64,000 nucleotides of DNA. Source: CAYTTA01 sp964440655. GTDB taxonomy: Bacteria; Bacteroidota; Rhodothermia; Balneolales; Balneolaceae. The stretch spans positions 13,485-77,484 of the forward strand of contig CAYTTA010000005.1 of NCBI GenBank assembly GCA_964440655.1. Direction: 5' to 3'. The translations under genes were made by a program, and so were the position numbers. The notes beneath the pieces were generated by a model. It was given only the letters and a program-made list of their open reading frames with translations, made no database searches and was not told the DNA's origin. Below are positions 1-8,329 of this stretch, piece after piece (the stretch's first letter is position 1; each line of letters begins with the position of its first letter).

Positions 1-1
1 C

Positions 2-766
2 CGTTCACAGAAGGATCTGGAATCGATGGAGTGTTACGAAAGACCCCGCAAAGGCTTTCGTAATGCTTTGCAACAGAACAGGTTGTCGGTAATCGCCGAA
101 GTGAAGAAAGCCTCCCCGTCCAAGGGGATCATTCGCCCCGATTTCGATCCGGTATCGATCGCCGGCAGTTATGTCGACGGAGGGGCGTCCGCCATCTCCG
201 TCCTGACGGATGAACCGTTTTTTCAGGGAAGACTTGAGTATCTCGAAAAAATCTCCAAAGAAGTTGATATTCCTTTGCTGCGCAAAGATTTTATTGTGGA
301 TACCTATCAGATTTTTGAAGCGCGGGCGTTTGGAGCCGATGCCGTCCTGCTCATTGCTGCTGTTCTGGAGGGGAGCCACATGGACGAACTGCTGCACGCG
401 GCAGAGGAGGCAGGACTGGATGCGCTGGTCGAGTGCTACAGCGAGGAGGAGGTGGACCGGCTGGATTGGGAGAAGGTGAATCTGTTTGGTGTGAACAACC
501 GCAATCTGCACACGTTCGAGGTGGATCTCCACAGGGGCGTGAACCTGCTGAAGAAGGCACCCGCCGGTGTGGTTCGCGTTTCGGAGAGCGGGCTGTCGGA
601 TGTGGAGGATCTGCTCTACCTGGTCCGCAACGGGATCGATGCGGCCCTTATCGGTGAGCATTTCATGCGCCAGCCCGATCCCGGGAAGGCTCTGCGGCAG
701 ATGATGGAACAGGTGGAAGAAGAGGCGGACCGCCTGGAGAGTGAGGGAGGATTGCATGCAGGGTGA
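2..766 (+). CDS. trpC: Indole-3-glycerol-phosphate synthase, 5' end cut by window edge
   Basis: Makes indole-3-glycerol phosphate from CdRP, the fourth step of tryptophan synthesis, in the cytoplasm. The frame is open to the window edge, and about 30 residues usual at the N-terminus are missing, so the gene is treated as partial; the ATG at 26 is internal. Family motifs are clear: IAEVKKASPSKG with the catalytic Glu and Lys, LLRKDFIVD with a second Lys, VNNRNL, RVSESG and ALIGEHFM, all on the beta-strand ends of a TIM barrel. It overlaps trpF by 11 bp, so the two are co-translated. The first trp genes must lie to the left of the window. Confidence 0.96.
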   Translation, partial: RSQKDLESMECYERPRKGFRNALQQNRLSVIAEVKKASPSKGIIRPDFDPVSIAGSYVDGGASAISVLTDEPFFQGRLEYLEKISKEVDIPLLRKDFIVDTYQIFEARAFGADAVLLIAAVLEGSHMDELLHAAEEAGLDALVECYSEEEVDRLDWEKVNLFGVNNRNLHTFEVDLHRGVNLLKKAPAGVVRVSESGLSDVEDLLYLVRNGIDAALIGEHFMRQPDPGKALRQMMEQVEEEADRLESEGGLHAG

Positions 767-1439
767 TCATACAACTGCCGAGTATCCGGCGGTAAAAGTG
801 TGTGGCATCACCAATCTGGAGGATGCCCGTTTTGTTGCCGGAGCCGGTGCGGATTTCATCGGCTTCATCTTCTACCCGAAAAGCCCGAGGTATATCGAAC
901 CACCTAAGGCGGGAGCGATCATCAACTGGATTCACGGGCCGGTCCCTGTCGGGGTGTTTGTGAACCATCCGGCCGAGGAGGTGAACCGGATCGCCAGAGA
1001 AACGGGCGTGGAGCTGATTCAGCTTCATGGGACCGAATCCCCGCACTATTGCCGTCTGATGGAGAAGCCGGTGATCAAAGTGATCCATGTGGGAGAGGAG
1101 GATGATGCGGAAGGATTGCGTGAACGTATCCGTCCCTACCTGGAACTGGAGCAGGTTCGTTACCTGATGTTCGATACCGATGCCGGCCCCCTCTGGGGCG
1201 GCTCCGGAAGAGTGTTTGACTGGAACCTGCTTCGCGAGATCTCCCGTGAAAAACCGTTCATTCTCTCCGGCGGATTGAATGACGCGAATGTGGAGAGCGC
1301 CTTCCGAAGCGTCCGGCCGTTTGCCATCGATCTGAGCAGCGGGCTGGAACAGGCTCCGGGTCTCAAGGATTACGACAAGGTGGAGCGTTTTTTCAACTCC
1401 CTGGAGCGGCTCCGGAAGGAGGGTGCGGCCGGAGGATGA
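756..1439 (+). CDS. trpF: Phosphoribosylanthranilate isomerase
   Basis: Isomerises PRA to CdRP, the step before TrpC. About 227 residues, normal for this TIM-barrel family. KVCGITNLEDA holds the catalytic Cys; GGLNDANV and DLSSGLEQAPG form the phosphate-binding end. A GTG at 741 would also open the frame, but the ATG at 756 is preferred because GGGAGG lies just upstream and translation would begin at the usual distance from the KVCG motif. The reading frame overlaps trpC. The last codons contain GGAGCGGCTCCGG, which recurs in the repeat array just downstream. Confidence 0.95.
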   Translation: MQGDHTTAEYPAVKVCGITNLEDARFVAGAGADFIGFIFYPKSPRYIEPPKAGAIINWIHGPVPVGVFVNHPAEEVNRIARETGVELIQLHGTESPHYCRLMEKPVIKVIHVGEEDDAEGLRERIRPYLELEQVRYLMFDTDAGPLWGGSGRVFDWNLLREISREKPFILSGGLNDANVESAFRSVRPFAIDLSSGLEQAPGLKDYDKVERFFNSLERLRKEGAAGG

Positions 1440-1452
1440 GAGGAGTGCTGCG

Positions 1453-1557
1453 GGATTCCAGGAGCAGTTACGGAATGCCAGGAGCCACGCGGAATTTCAG
1501 GAGCCGCGCCGGATTCCAGGTGCTGCTGCCATAAGCCAGGAGCGGCTCCGGGATTCC
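1453..1557. repeat. Degenerate 19-20 bp tandem array between trpF and trpB
   Basis: Five imperfect units (1453-1471, 1472-1490, 1491-1510, 1511-1530, 1531-1550) plus a partial one, each built on GGATTCCAGGAGC followed by a GC-rich tail. The last unit shares a 13-mer with the 3' end of trpF (1403-1415). The spacer 1440-1633 holds no ORF of note; trpB follows without a convincing strong Shine-Dalgarno. Confidence 0.8.
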
Positions 1558-1633
1558 TCCAACGATTAATGAAAAATATTCACAGGAATTCGATATCAGA
1601 TCTGAATTCAATAATCAGACCGGAAACACAGAG

Positions 1634-2815
1634 ATGACTCAGACCAACCCCCGAAACGGGTATTTCGGCCAATTTGGAGGACGTTTTGTCCCGGAGATCC
1701 TGATACCCGCCCTAGAGGAGCTCGAAGCCGCATGGCTGGAGGCAAAAAATGACCCTCAGTTCAACGAACAGTACCACTCACTTCTGGAAGAGTATGTGGG
1801 CCGCCCCACAAAACTCACCTTTGCCGAGCGGCTGACCGCCCATTATGGCAAGGCGAAAATCTACCTTAAACGGGAAGATCTCTGCCACACCGGTGCGCAC
1901 AAGATCAACAACGGCATCGGGCAGATCCTGCTGGCCCGGAGGATGGGGAAGACCCGGATTATCGCCGAGACAGGAGCCGGCCAGCATGGAGTGGCCACGG
2001 CTACGGTCTGCGCACGGTTCGGCATGCAGGGAGTGGTCTACATGGGCGCCGAAGATATGGAGCGGCAGAAGCTCAATGTGGAACGGATGCGGCTGCTCGG
2101 GACGGAGGTCCGACCGGTGGAGAGCGGATCGAAAACCTTGAAAGATGCCACCAACGAGGCGATCCGCGACTGGGTCACCAATGTGGAAGACACCTACTAC
2201 ATCATCGGCTCCGCGGTCGGGCCACACCCCTATCCCATGATGGTGCGTGATTTCCAGCGGGTGATCGGTGAGGAGGCGCGCAGACAGATCAACGACCGGG
2301 AAGGGCGGGATCCCGATTACCTGGTCGCCTGTGTGGGCGGGGGGTCCAATGCGATCGGACTGTTTCACCCTTTTCTCGACAATGAAAAGGTAAAAATGAT
2401 CGGAATCGAGGCGGCAGGCCTGGGTGTGGAGAGCGGCAAAACGGCCGCCACCATCACCCTCGGGACGCCCGGCGTACTGCATGGATCTCTCAGCTATCTG
2501 CTTCAGAGCGAGGAGGGGCAGATCCAGCTGGCCCACTCCATCAGCGCGGGTCTCGACTATCCCGGTGTGGGTCCGGAACACTCCTGGCTGTCGGATACGG
2601 GCAGGGTGGATTACCGGGCTGTGACCGACAGCCAGGCGCTCGATGCGGTAAAGCTGCTCTCCCGGACCGAGGGAATCATCCCCGCCCTGGAGTCGGCACA
2701 CGCGCTGGCAGGTCTCGAGGAACTGATGCCCCGGACACGGGAGGATGAGCTGGTTGTGGTCAATCTCTCCGGACGCGGGGACAAGGATATGAAAACCATT
2801 GCGGATAACATCTGA
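1634..2815 (+). CDS. trpB: Tryptophan synthase beta chain
   Basis: Condenses indole with serine to give tryptophan, using PLP, as the beta subunit of the alpha2beta2 enzyme. 393 residues, typical of the TrpB1 type. GYFGQFGGRFVPE opens the protein; REDLCHTGAHKINN carries the PLP lysine; ETGAGQHGVA and VGGGSNAIG bind the cofactor phosphate; the closing motif LSGRGDKD is intact. The TGA stop shares its A with the ATG of trpA, so the two subunits are translationally coupled, as expected for a stoichiometric complex. Confidence 0.97.
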   Translation: MTQTNPRNGYFGQFGGRFVPEILIPALEELEAAWLEAKNDPQFNEQYHSLLEEYVGRPTKLTFAERLTAHYGKAKIYLKREDLCHTGAHKINNGIGQILLARRMGKTRIIAETGAGQHGVATATVCARFGMQGVVYMGAEDMERQKLNVERMRLLGTEVRPVESGSKTLKDATNEAIRDWVTNVEDTYYIIGSAVGPHPYPMMVRDFQRVIGEEARRQINDREGRDPDYLVACVGGGSNAIGLFHPFLDNEKVKMIGIEAAGLGVESGKTAATITLGTPGVLHGSLSYLLQSEEGQIQLAHSISAGLDYPGVGPEHSWLSDTGRVDYRAVTDSQALDAVKLLSRTEGIIPALESAHALAGLEELMPRTREDELVVVNLSGRGDKDMKTIADNI

Positions 2816-3717
2816 TGAAAGAGAACCGAAACGACTATCAAAACGTGAATCAGATCGACAGCTCCGCAGAGCGGGGTGAAAACCTGGGAGAAGACCGGGC
2901 CGGGATCGGGAGTGACAACCGGATCCGGAAGTTATTTGACGGAAGAGATCCGAACGAGAAGGTGATGTCGCTCTTCCTGACGGCCGGTTACCCGGAGCTG
3001 GATGCAACCGTCGATCTTATCCTGGAGTTTGAGAAGAACGGAGCCGAACTGATCGAGCTCGGCATGCCCTTCAGCGACCCTCTTGCCGACGGCCCGACCA
3101 TCCAGTACTCGAGCAATGTCGCGATCGAAAACGGGATCACCATAAAGGGGATCTTCAGGATGGTGCGCGGGGTGCGTGAAAAATCCGCCATCCCCATTGT
3201 GCTGATGGGCTACATCAACCCGGTTCTGAAATATGGAGTGGAGGAGTTCTGCAGGGACGCCGCCGATGCGGGTGCCGATGGCCTGATCATTCCCGATGTC
3301 CCGCTGGAGGAGTCCGATCTGGTTCGAGATGCAGCCCGCCGGCACAGGCTCGCCCTGATCTACCTGGTCGCCCCCAACACGAGTGATGAGCGGATGCGCC
3401 GGATCGATGAGGCATCCGACGGGTTTGTCTACTGTGTGTCGGTGACCGGGGTGACGGGTGCCCGCGATGGAGAGGAGGTGGCTGCCTCGGTTCAACGTTT
3501 TATCGACCGGGTGGTGAAGAACATCACCAAAAATCCGAAGCTGATCGGTTTTGGCATTCGCAGTCACGGGGATGCGATGAAGATCTCCGAGAAGGCGGAC
3601 GGATTCATCGTCGGGAGCGCTCTGATCGAAAAGATCCGGGAATCCTACCCCGATCCGGGGTGGATCTCCAAAACAAGCCGGTTTGTGAATAGCCTGAAAT
3701 ATGGGAATATTGGGTGA
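2815..3717 (+). CDS. trpA: Tryptophan synthase alpha chain with N-terminal extension
   Basis: Cleaves indole-3-glycerol phosphate to indole and glyceraldehyde 3-phosphate and passes indole to TrpB. The TIM barrel shows ELGMPFSDPLADGP with the catalytic Glu and Asp, LIIPDVPLEES, VSVTGVTGAR and GFGIRSHGDA. The family core begins around residue 40 (EKVMSLFLTAGYPELD); the first ~35 residues are polar, acidic and not expected in the family. The ATGA overlap with trpB supports this start, but an internal start cannot be ruled out. Confidence 0.95.
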   Translation: MKENRNDYQNVNQIDSSAERGENLGEDRAGIGSDNRIRKLFDGRDPNEKVMSLFLTAGYPELDATVDLILEFEKNGAELIELGMPFSDPLADGPTIQYSSNVAIENGITIKGIFRMVRGVREKSAIPIVLMGYINPVLKYGVEEFCRDAADAGADGLIIPDVPLEESDLVRDAARRHRLALIYLVAPNTSDERMRRIDEASDGFVYCVSVTGVTGARDGEEVAASVQRFIDRVVKNITKNPKLIGFGIRSHGDAMKISEKADGFIVGSALIEKIRESYPDPGWISKTSRFVNSLKYGNIG

Positions 3718-3742
3718 ATCCAGGAATCAAAAAGTAATATTC

Positions 3743-4852
3743 ATGCCCCGTTCACTCCTTCCGACACTGATCGGACTGACGCTGCTTTTCACGGCCTGCG
3801 GGGGGGATTTCAGGCCTCAGGCTGTCGGCGAGAACCATGAGATCATCGTCGTGATGGATTCAACGCTTCATGACAGTGAAATGGCATGGGCACTCCGGAC
3901 CACATTCGGACAGACGATCGAGACACTCCCCGGCCGGAACGAGTCGCTCTACACCCTGAGGTTCCGTGACTTCCGGACCAACGAGGAGCTGGAAGAGCTT
4001 AAAAAGTTCAGAAACATCATATTTGCGGGCCCGATCGATGATCAGACCAATACTTCGGCCTTCATCCGGGCGGTCCTGAGCGATGATGTGGAGGAGAGGG
4101 TCCGTTCCGGCGAGAGCTTTGCATTCCCGCTCTCGGATCAGTGGTACCGCGACCAGTGGATCCTGATTCTCACCTCAACAGACGTCTCCCGCCTGGCCGA
4201 CCGGATCCGCCGTTCGGAAGGTCAGCTCATCGAGCATGCGATGGATACCGAGATGCGCCGCTGGGAGGAGTCGGTCTTCCGGCGGGGAGAGCAGAGAAGG
4301 GTATCGGAAAATCTTTACCGGCGATACGGATGGAGCATCCGGCTCCAGCATGATTACGTCATGACCGTGGATACGCTTCAGGTGGTGGAGTTCCGCCGCC
4401 TGCTGCCCGACAATACCCGCTGGATTCTGGGATGGTGGAAGGACGGTGTCGCCTCGGCCGATATGATCACGCCGGAGTGGATCAACGCCACCCGGGACTC
4501 CCTGCTGGAGATCCACATGAGGGGGTCGCGTCGGGACTCCTGGGTCACCACCGAATACCGGCGGCCGGTTGAAACCCGTCCGGTCGAGCGCGACGATCAT
4601 CTTCTGGGATGGGAAACCCTCGGAACCTGGCAGATGACCAACGACCTGATGGGGGGACCCTTTGTCAATTTCACCTGGTACGATCCGGCAGCCGAGCGCC
4701 TCTTCATCATCGAATACGGACTGTTCGCACCCCGCTATGAGAAGCGGCGGTTCGTTCAGCAGTTCAGGGCGATGGGCCGCTCTTTCCGGTCAAACCCCGA
4801 TTTTACCATTCGGGACTATCCGGACGATTATCAGATCCTGTCATCCGACTGA
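3743..4852 (+). CDS. DUF4837 family lipoprotein
   Basis: A secreted lipoprotein of about 369 residues resembling the DUF4837 family, which is widespread in Bacteroidota and has no known function. The signal is short: MPRSLLPTLIG, a hydrophobic core, and the lipobox-like LFTACGG. The rest is soluble, rich in Trp, Arg and Asp, with no catalytic motif I recognise. A longer frame starts at 3701 inside trpA, but the ATG at 3743 places the signal peptide at the N-terminus. It sits between trpA and bioF, with bioF starting 4 bp after its stop, so it is probably co-transcribed. Confidence 0.8.
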   Translation: MPRSLLPTLIGLTLLFTACGGDFRPQAVGENHEIIVVMDSTLHDSEMAWALRTTFGQTIETLPGRNESLYTLRFRDFRTNEELEELKKFRNIIFAGPIDDQTNTSAFIRAVLSDDVEERVRSGESFAFPLSDQWYRDQWILILTSTDVSRLADRIRRSEGQLIEHAMDTEMRRWEESVFRRGEQRRVSENLYRRYGWSIRLQHDYVMTVDTLQVVEFRRLLPDNTRWILGWWKDGVASADMITPEWINATRDSLLEIHMRGSRRDSWVTTEYRRPVETRPVERDDHLLGWETLGTWQMTNDLMGGPFVNFTWYDPAAERLFIIEYGLFAPRYEKRRFVQQFRAMGRSFRSNPDFTIRDYPDDYQILSSD

Positions 4853-4856
4853 AAGC

Positions 4857-6014
4857 GTGCATCCAGGCAGCAACAGCGATTCCCCCATTCGAAGAAAACT
4901 CCTTCAGCGGGAAGCGGAGAACAGACGGCGCATCCTGCAGCCGGTCGGTGCCGGCCGGACGCGGATGACCCTTGAACTGAATGGAGAGACATTTCTCAAT
5001 TTCTGCAGTAACGACTATCTCGGACTGGCAACCCATCCTGAGCTGATCGAACGATCGGTACAATATACAAAGCACTATGGAACGGGTTCTTCCTCCTCGA
5101 GGCTCGTCTCCGGCTCGCTTCAGATCCACCACGATCTGGAGCAGAAGATCGCCGCACTCTACCGCCGGGAGGCGGCTCTGCTCTTCAGCAGCGGTTTTCT
5201 TGCCAACTCAACCCTTCTTCCCGCACTTACCGATCGCGGGGATCTCATTCTGGCCGACAAGCTCTGCCACAACAGCCTGCTTCACGGGTGCATGCTGAGC
5301 CGGGCCGAGTTCCGGCGCTTCCGCCACAACGACTGCAATCATCTGGAGGAGCTCCTGAAGAAACGCCCGGCGGATGGCGGCACCTGCTGGGTCGTGACGG
5401 AATCCCTCTTCAGCATGGACGGCGACCGCGCGCCGCTCGATGAGATCATCGCACTCTGCGGGCGCTACGGAGCAAGGCTCTATCTGGATGATGCGCACGC
5501 CTTCGGCCTTTTCGGGGAGCAGGGGCTGGGGCTGGGAGAAGGACGCGGGGAGGTGGATCTGCTGCTGAGTACGTTCGGCAAGGCGGGAGGGGGGCAGGGG
5601 GCGTTTGCCGTCTGTTCGGCCGAGATGAAGGAGTATTTGGTTAATTTCTGCGCGGGGGTGATCTATACCACCGCCCCGGCGCCCTCCGTGATCGGAGCGG
5701 CGGATGCCGCACTGGACCTTGTTCCCGGGATGGAAGAGGAGAGGGGACGGGTCGGAGGGTTGGTCAGATACCTGCTGGAGCGGCTGGAGGAACTCCCATA
5801 TCCAACCGGCCCGGACCGGACCCAGATCATCCCGCTGCTTCTTTATGATGAACGGGAGGCTCTCCGTCTGGCAGCCCGGCTTTATGAGCAGAAGCTCTTC
5901 GTTCAGGCGATACGACCGCCTACTGTGCAACAGAGCCGGCTCCGGATCACCTTGAGTGCGCTCCACAAGAGAGAGGATCTTGACCGTCTTCTGGAGGTGC
6001 TTGCCGATGCCTGA
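4857..6014 (+). CDS. bioF: 8-amino-7-oxononanoate synthase
   Basis: PLP enzyme joining pimeloyl thioester and alanine, the first committed step of biotin ring assembly. With the GTG at 4857 the protein has 385 residues, the normal BioF length; an upstream ATG at 4662 would add 65 residues that merely read DUF4837 in another frame. FCSNDYLGL, GTGSSSSRLVSG, ESLFSMDGD, DDAHAFG and STFGKAGGGQGAF with the PLP lysine are all seen. The stop overlaps the start of the esterase gene. It opens the bioF-esterase-bioC-bioD-bioA set. Confidence 0.94.
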   Translation: MHPGSNSDSPIRRKLLQREAENRRRILQPVGAGRTRMTLELNGETFLNFCSNDYLGLATHPELIERSVQYTKHYGTGSSSSRLVSGSLQIHHDLEQKIAALYRREAALLFSSGFLANSTLLPALTDRGDLILADKLCHNSLLHGCMLSRAEFRRFRHNDCNHLEELLKKRPADGGTCWVVTESLFSMDGDRAPLDEIIALCGRYGARLYLDDAHAFGLFGEQGLGLGEGRGEVDLLLSTFGKAGGGQGAFAVCSAEMKEYLVNFCAGVIYTTAPAPSVIGAADAALDLVPGMEEERGRVGGLVRYLLERLEELPYPTGPDRTQIIPLLLYDEREALRLAARLYEQKLFVQAIRPPTVQQSRLRITLSALHKREDLDRLLEVLADA

Positions 6015-6699
6015 CCCGAAGATTGAACTGATCACCTGCCACGGATGGGGGCTTTCGCCCTCTGTCTGGGATGTATGGGAGGAGCTGCTTCCGGCGGATG
6101 TATCGGTAACTCACCTGGACCGCGGCTATTTCGGAGAGGAGAAGGAGGCCGGATTCCGTTATCCCGGAAGCCGTAAAATCGTGATGGCCCACTCCTTCGG
6201 ACTGCACTGGTGCCCCAGACAGCTGGTCGAACAGGCGGACCATCTGATCATCACGGGTGGATTTCTCTCGTTTCATCCGGATGCGCCGGATGAGGGCCGC
6301 AGATCCCGCCTGATTCTGCGCCAGATGATGAGCCGCTTTGTGGAGATGCCCTATGAAGTGTTACGGGACTTCTACCGGAACGTCTGGTTTCCGGACCGCC
6401 CTTCCTTCGACATTCCGGACAAACCGGATCATGACCGGCTGCTTCATGATCTGGAGCGTCTGGGAAGTGATCACTTCCCTCTCATGACCCTCCACCGTAT
6501 TCCGGATGTCACCATCATTCACGGGGAAAAAGATGCAATTGTCCATCGGACCAAGGGGCATGAACTCTTTAACATGCTCCGCAAAAGCCGTTATCTTGAG
6601 ATCAAGGAGGGCGGACATGCAGCGGTGTTCACCCACGCCGGGCAATGTTACCGGTTTCTGAAGCCGCTGGTGGATCCCGGTGAAGAAGAATTGAATTGA
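6007..6699 (+). CDS. BioH-like alpha/beta hydrolase (probable pimeloyl-ACP methyl ester esterase)
   Basis: Probably releases the methyl group from pimeloyl-ACP methyl ester, ending the BioC-primed fatty acid detour that makes pimelate. 230 residues. HGWGLSPSVW near residue 12 is the oxyanion-hole region, AHSFG holds the nucleophile Ser63, HGEKDAIVH gives Asp176, and EGGHAAVF gives His204, a complete triad. The ATG at 6007 overlaps the end of bioF. Position between bioF and bioC is the main reason for the role; BioG and other esterases replace BioH in many lineages, so no symbol is assigned. Confidence 0.8.
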   Translation: MPDPKIELITCHGWGLSPSVWDVWEELLPADVSVTHLDRGYFGEEKEAGFRYPGSRKIVMAHSFGLHWCPRQLVEQADHLIITGGFLSFHPDAPDEGRRSRLILRQMMSRFVEMPYEVLRDFYRNVWFPDRPSFDIPDKPDHDRLLHDLERLGSDHFPLMTLHRIPDVTIIHGEKDAIVHRTKGHELFNMLRKSRYLEIKEGGHAAVFTHAGQCYRFLKPLVDPGEEELN

Positions 6700-6727
6700 A
6701 ATCTGACCAGGAGACAGAGTTTTATTG

Positions 6728-7522
6728 ATGCAGAAGGAGAAACCAGACCTGTTACCCCATTTTGACCGGGCTGCGGAGCAGTATGAAGAACTGGCCGGAC
6801 TTCAGCAGGAGACAGCGGGGCGTCTTGCCGCCGCCCTCGAGCCCTGGAAGCTGATTCTGCCACCGGGTCCGGTCCTTGAATTCGGTGCCGGAACAGGTTT
6901 TCTGACGCGTGAGCTGATCCGTATCCTGCCTGACAGGGAGTTTACGGTGACCGATCTGTCGCCCGCCATGCTGGAGCAGTGCCGGCGTCAGCTCGGTGCC
7001 GATGCGGAACGTCTGAAGTTTGAGGTTCTGGATGCGGAAGAGTTCACTCCGGGGCAGCAGGAGTGGGCGCTCATTGCCGGCAATTTTGCCGCACAGTGGT
7101 TCCGCCATCCGCCTCTCACCCTCTCCCGGTTCACTGAAGCGCTCAAACCGGGTGGTCTTCTGCTTACCGCATTTCCCGGTGCGGATTCATTTCCCGAGTG
7201 GCGTAAAATCTGCCTCGAACTGGGCCTGCCGTTTACCGGAAACCTGCTTCCGGATACCGAGGAGATGGTGATCAAGCTCTCCATAGGGGATGGCAAGGCG
7301 CCCTATGAGGTGGACTACTACGAGGACACACGAACCGTTACCTATCCCTCGGCCCTCGACTTTTTCCGCTATCTGAAACGGATCGGTGCCGATGCCACCC
7401 TAACGGGCAAACGGCTGACGCCGGCCCAGTTCCGGTTGTTGAACCGACACTGGGACAAGACATCACCCGATGGAGTACGGATCAGCTGGCATATGGTCTT
7501 TCTGGTGGTGAAGAAGGGATAG
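6728..7522 (+). CDS. bioC: Malonyl-ACP O-methyltransferase
   Basis: Uses SAM to methylate malonyl-ACP so that the fatty acid machinery can elongate it to pimeloyl-ACP. 264 residues. The SAM-binding loop VLEFGAGTGFL lies around residues 45-56, followed by VTDLSPAMLEQCR and the FAAQWF segment typical of BioC. A TTG at 6725 precedes the ATG at 6728; the ATG is preferred. The gene lies 28 bp after the esterase, which works on its product after elongation. Confidence 0.9.
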   Translation: MQKEKPDLLPHFDRAAEQYEELAGLQQETAGRLAAALEPWKLILPPGPVLEFGAGTGFLTRELIRILPDREFTVTDLSPAMLEQCRRQLGADAERLKFEVLDAEEFTPGQQEWALIAGNFAAQWFRHPPLTLSRFTEALKPGGLLLTAFPGADSFPEWRKICLELGLPFTGNLLPDTEEMVIKLSIGDGKAPYEVDYYEDTRTVTYPSALDFFRYLKRIGADATLTGKRLTPAQFRLLNRHWDKTSPDGVRISWHMVFLVVKKG

Positions 7523-7667
7523 GCCGGAACGGGCTGGATCCTTCCGGCCGGCAGGAATAGAAGGAGCTGGCAAACCAATTGAAAGACAGGCAAGGATTTT
7601 CCGGAAGCAGGTATTTTCCGGCAGGATGGATTTCAATGCCGGAAGTGTTGAATAAACAGGTGGCATC

Positions 7668-8294
7668 ATGGACTCTTTTCCCGAGCGGATCTTTGTGACC
7701 GGGACCGACACGGAGGTGGGCAAGACGGTAGTCTCGGCCGCTCTCTGTGCAGGTCTGCCTGCCCGGTACTGGAAACCGGTCCAGGCGGGCACTGAGCCGG
7801 AGACCGACACGGAGAGGGTCCGAAGATGGACCGGACTGAGCGCCTCGGAGTGCTATCCGGAACGGTACCGCCTGGAAAGAGCGATGAGCCCGCACGCTGC
7901 CGCCGAACAGGAGGGGATCCGGATCTCCCTGGAAGAGTTTGAGCTGCCGCCCTCAGGCGGCGGGAGGCTGGTGGTGGAGGGTGCCGGAGGCATTCTGGTC
8001 CCGCTCAACTCCCGGCACACAATGCTGGATCTGATCCTCCGGCTGGATCTGCCCGTACTGGTGGTTGCCCGTTCCGGGCTGGGAACGATCAACCACTCTC
8101 TGATGACGCTTCAGATTCTCCGCCAGGGCGGCGCCCGGGTCTGGGGTATTGTCCTGAACGGAGAAAAACACCCCTCCAACGAGGAGACAATCCGTCATTT
8201 CAGCGGAGTGGAGCGGCTCTGGTCCTTTCCCCCGATGAGGGAGTGGACGCCGGAGACACTCAGGAGTGCTTTCCGACAGGCCTTCACTCTCTGA
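7668..8294 (+). CDS. bioD: Dethiobiotin synthetase
   Basis: ATP-dependent carboxylation of DAPA to dethiobiotin. 208 residues. The N-terminal P-loop TGTDTEVGKT is followed by YWKPVQAG, MSPHAAAE and VEGAGGILVPL, all characteristic of BioD. A 145-bp spacer separates it from bioC and holds short TTCCGG-rich direct repeats but no gene. The stop codon lies within a perfect 10-bp tandem duplication. Confidence 0.95.
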   Translation: MDSFPERIFVTGTDTEVGKTVVSAALCAGLPARYWKPVQAGTEPETDTERVRRWTGLSASECYPERYRLERAMSPHAAAEQEGIRISLEEFELPPSGGGRLVVEGAGGILVPLNSRHTMLDLILRLDLPVLVVARSGLGTINHSLMTLQILRQGGARVWGIVLNGEKHPSNEETIRHFSGVERLWSFPPMREWTPETLRSAFRQAFTL

Positions 8295-8310
8295 TACCTT
8301 CTGATACCTT
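8291..8310. repeat. 10-bp tandem duplication spanning the bioD stop codon
   Basis: CTGATACCTT occurs twice back to back (8291-8300, 8301-8310). The first copy contains the bioD TGA at 8292-8294, so the duplication also duplicated the stop triplet. It is a small example of duplications at gene ends in this window. Confidence 0.9.
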
Positions 8311-8329
8311 TTCACTTAAATTGCTCCTT

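Noticed and set aside
1453..1557. CRISPR array at regularly spaced repeats
   Set aside because: Units are adjacent without unique spacers, degenerate, and no cas genes are in the window; the same holds for the arrays at 36605 and 38281.
1778..3007. 409-codon ORF antisense to trpB/trpA
   Set aside because: Spans two well-supported genes; His/Arg/Pro-rich shadow product.
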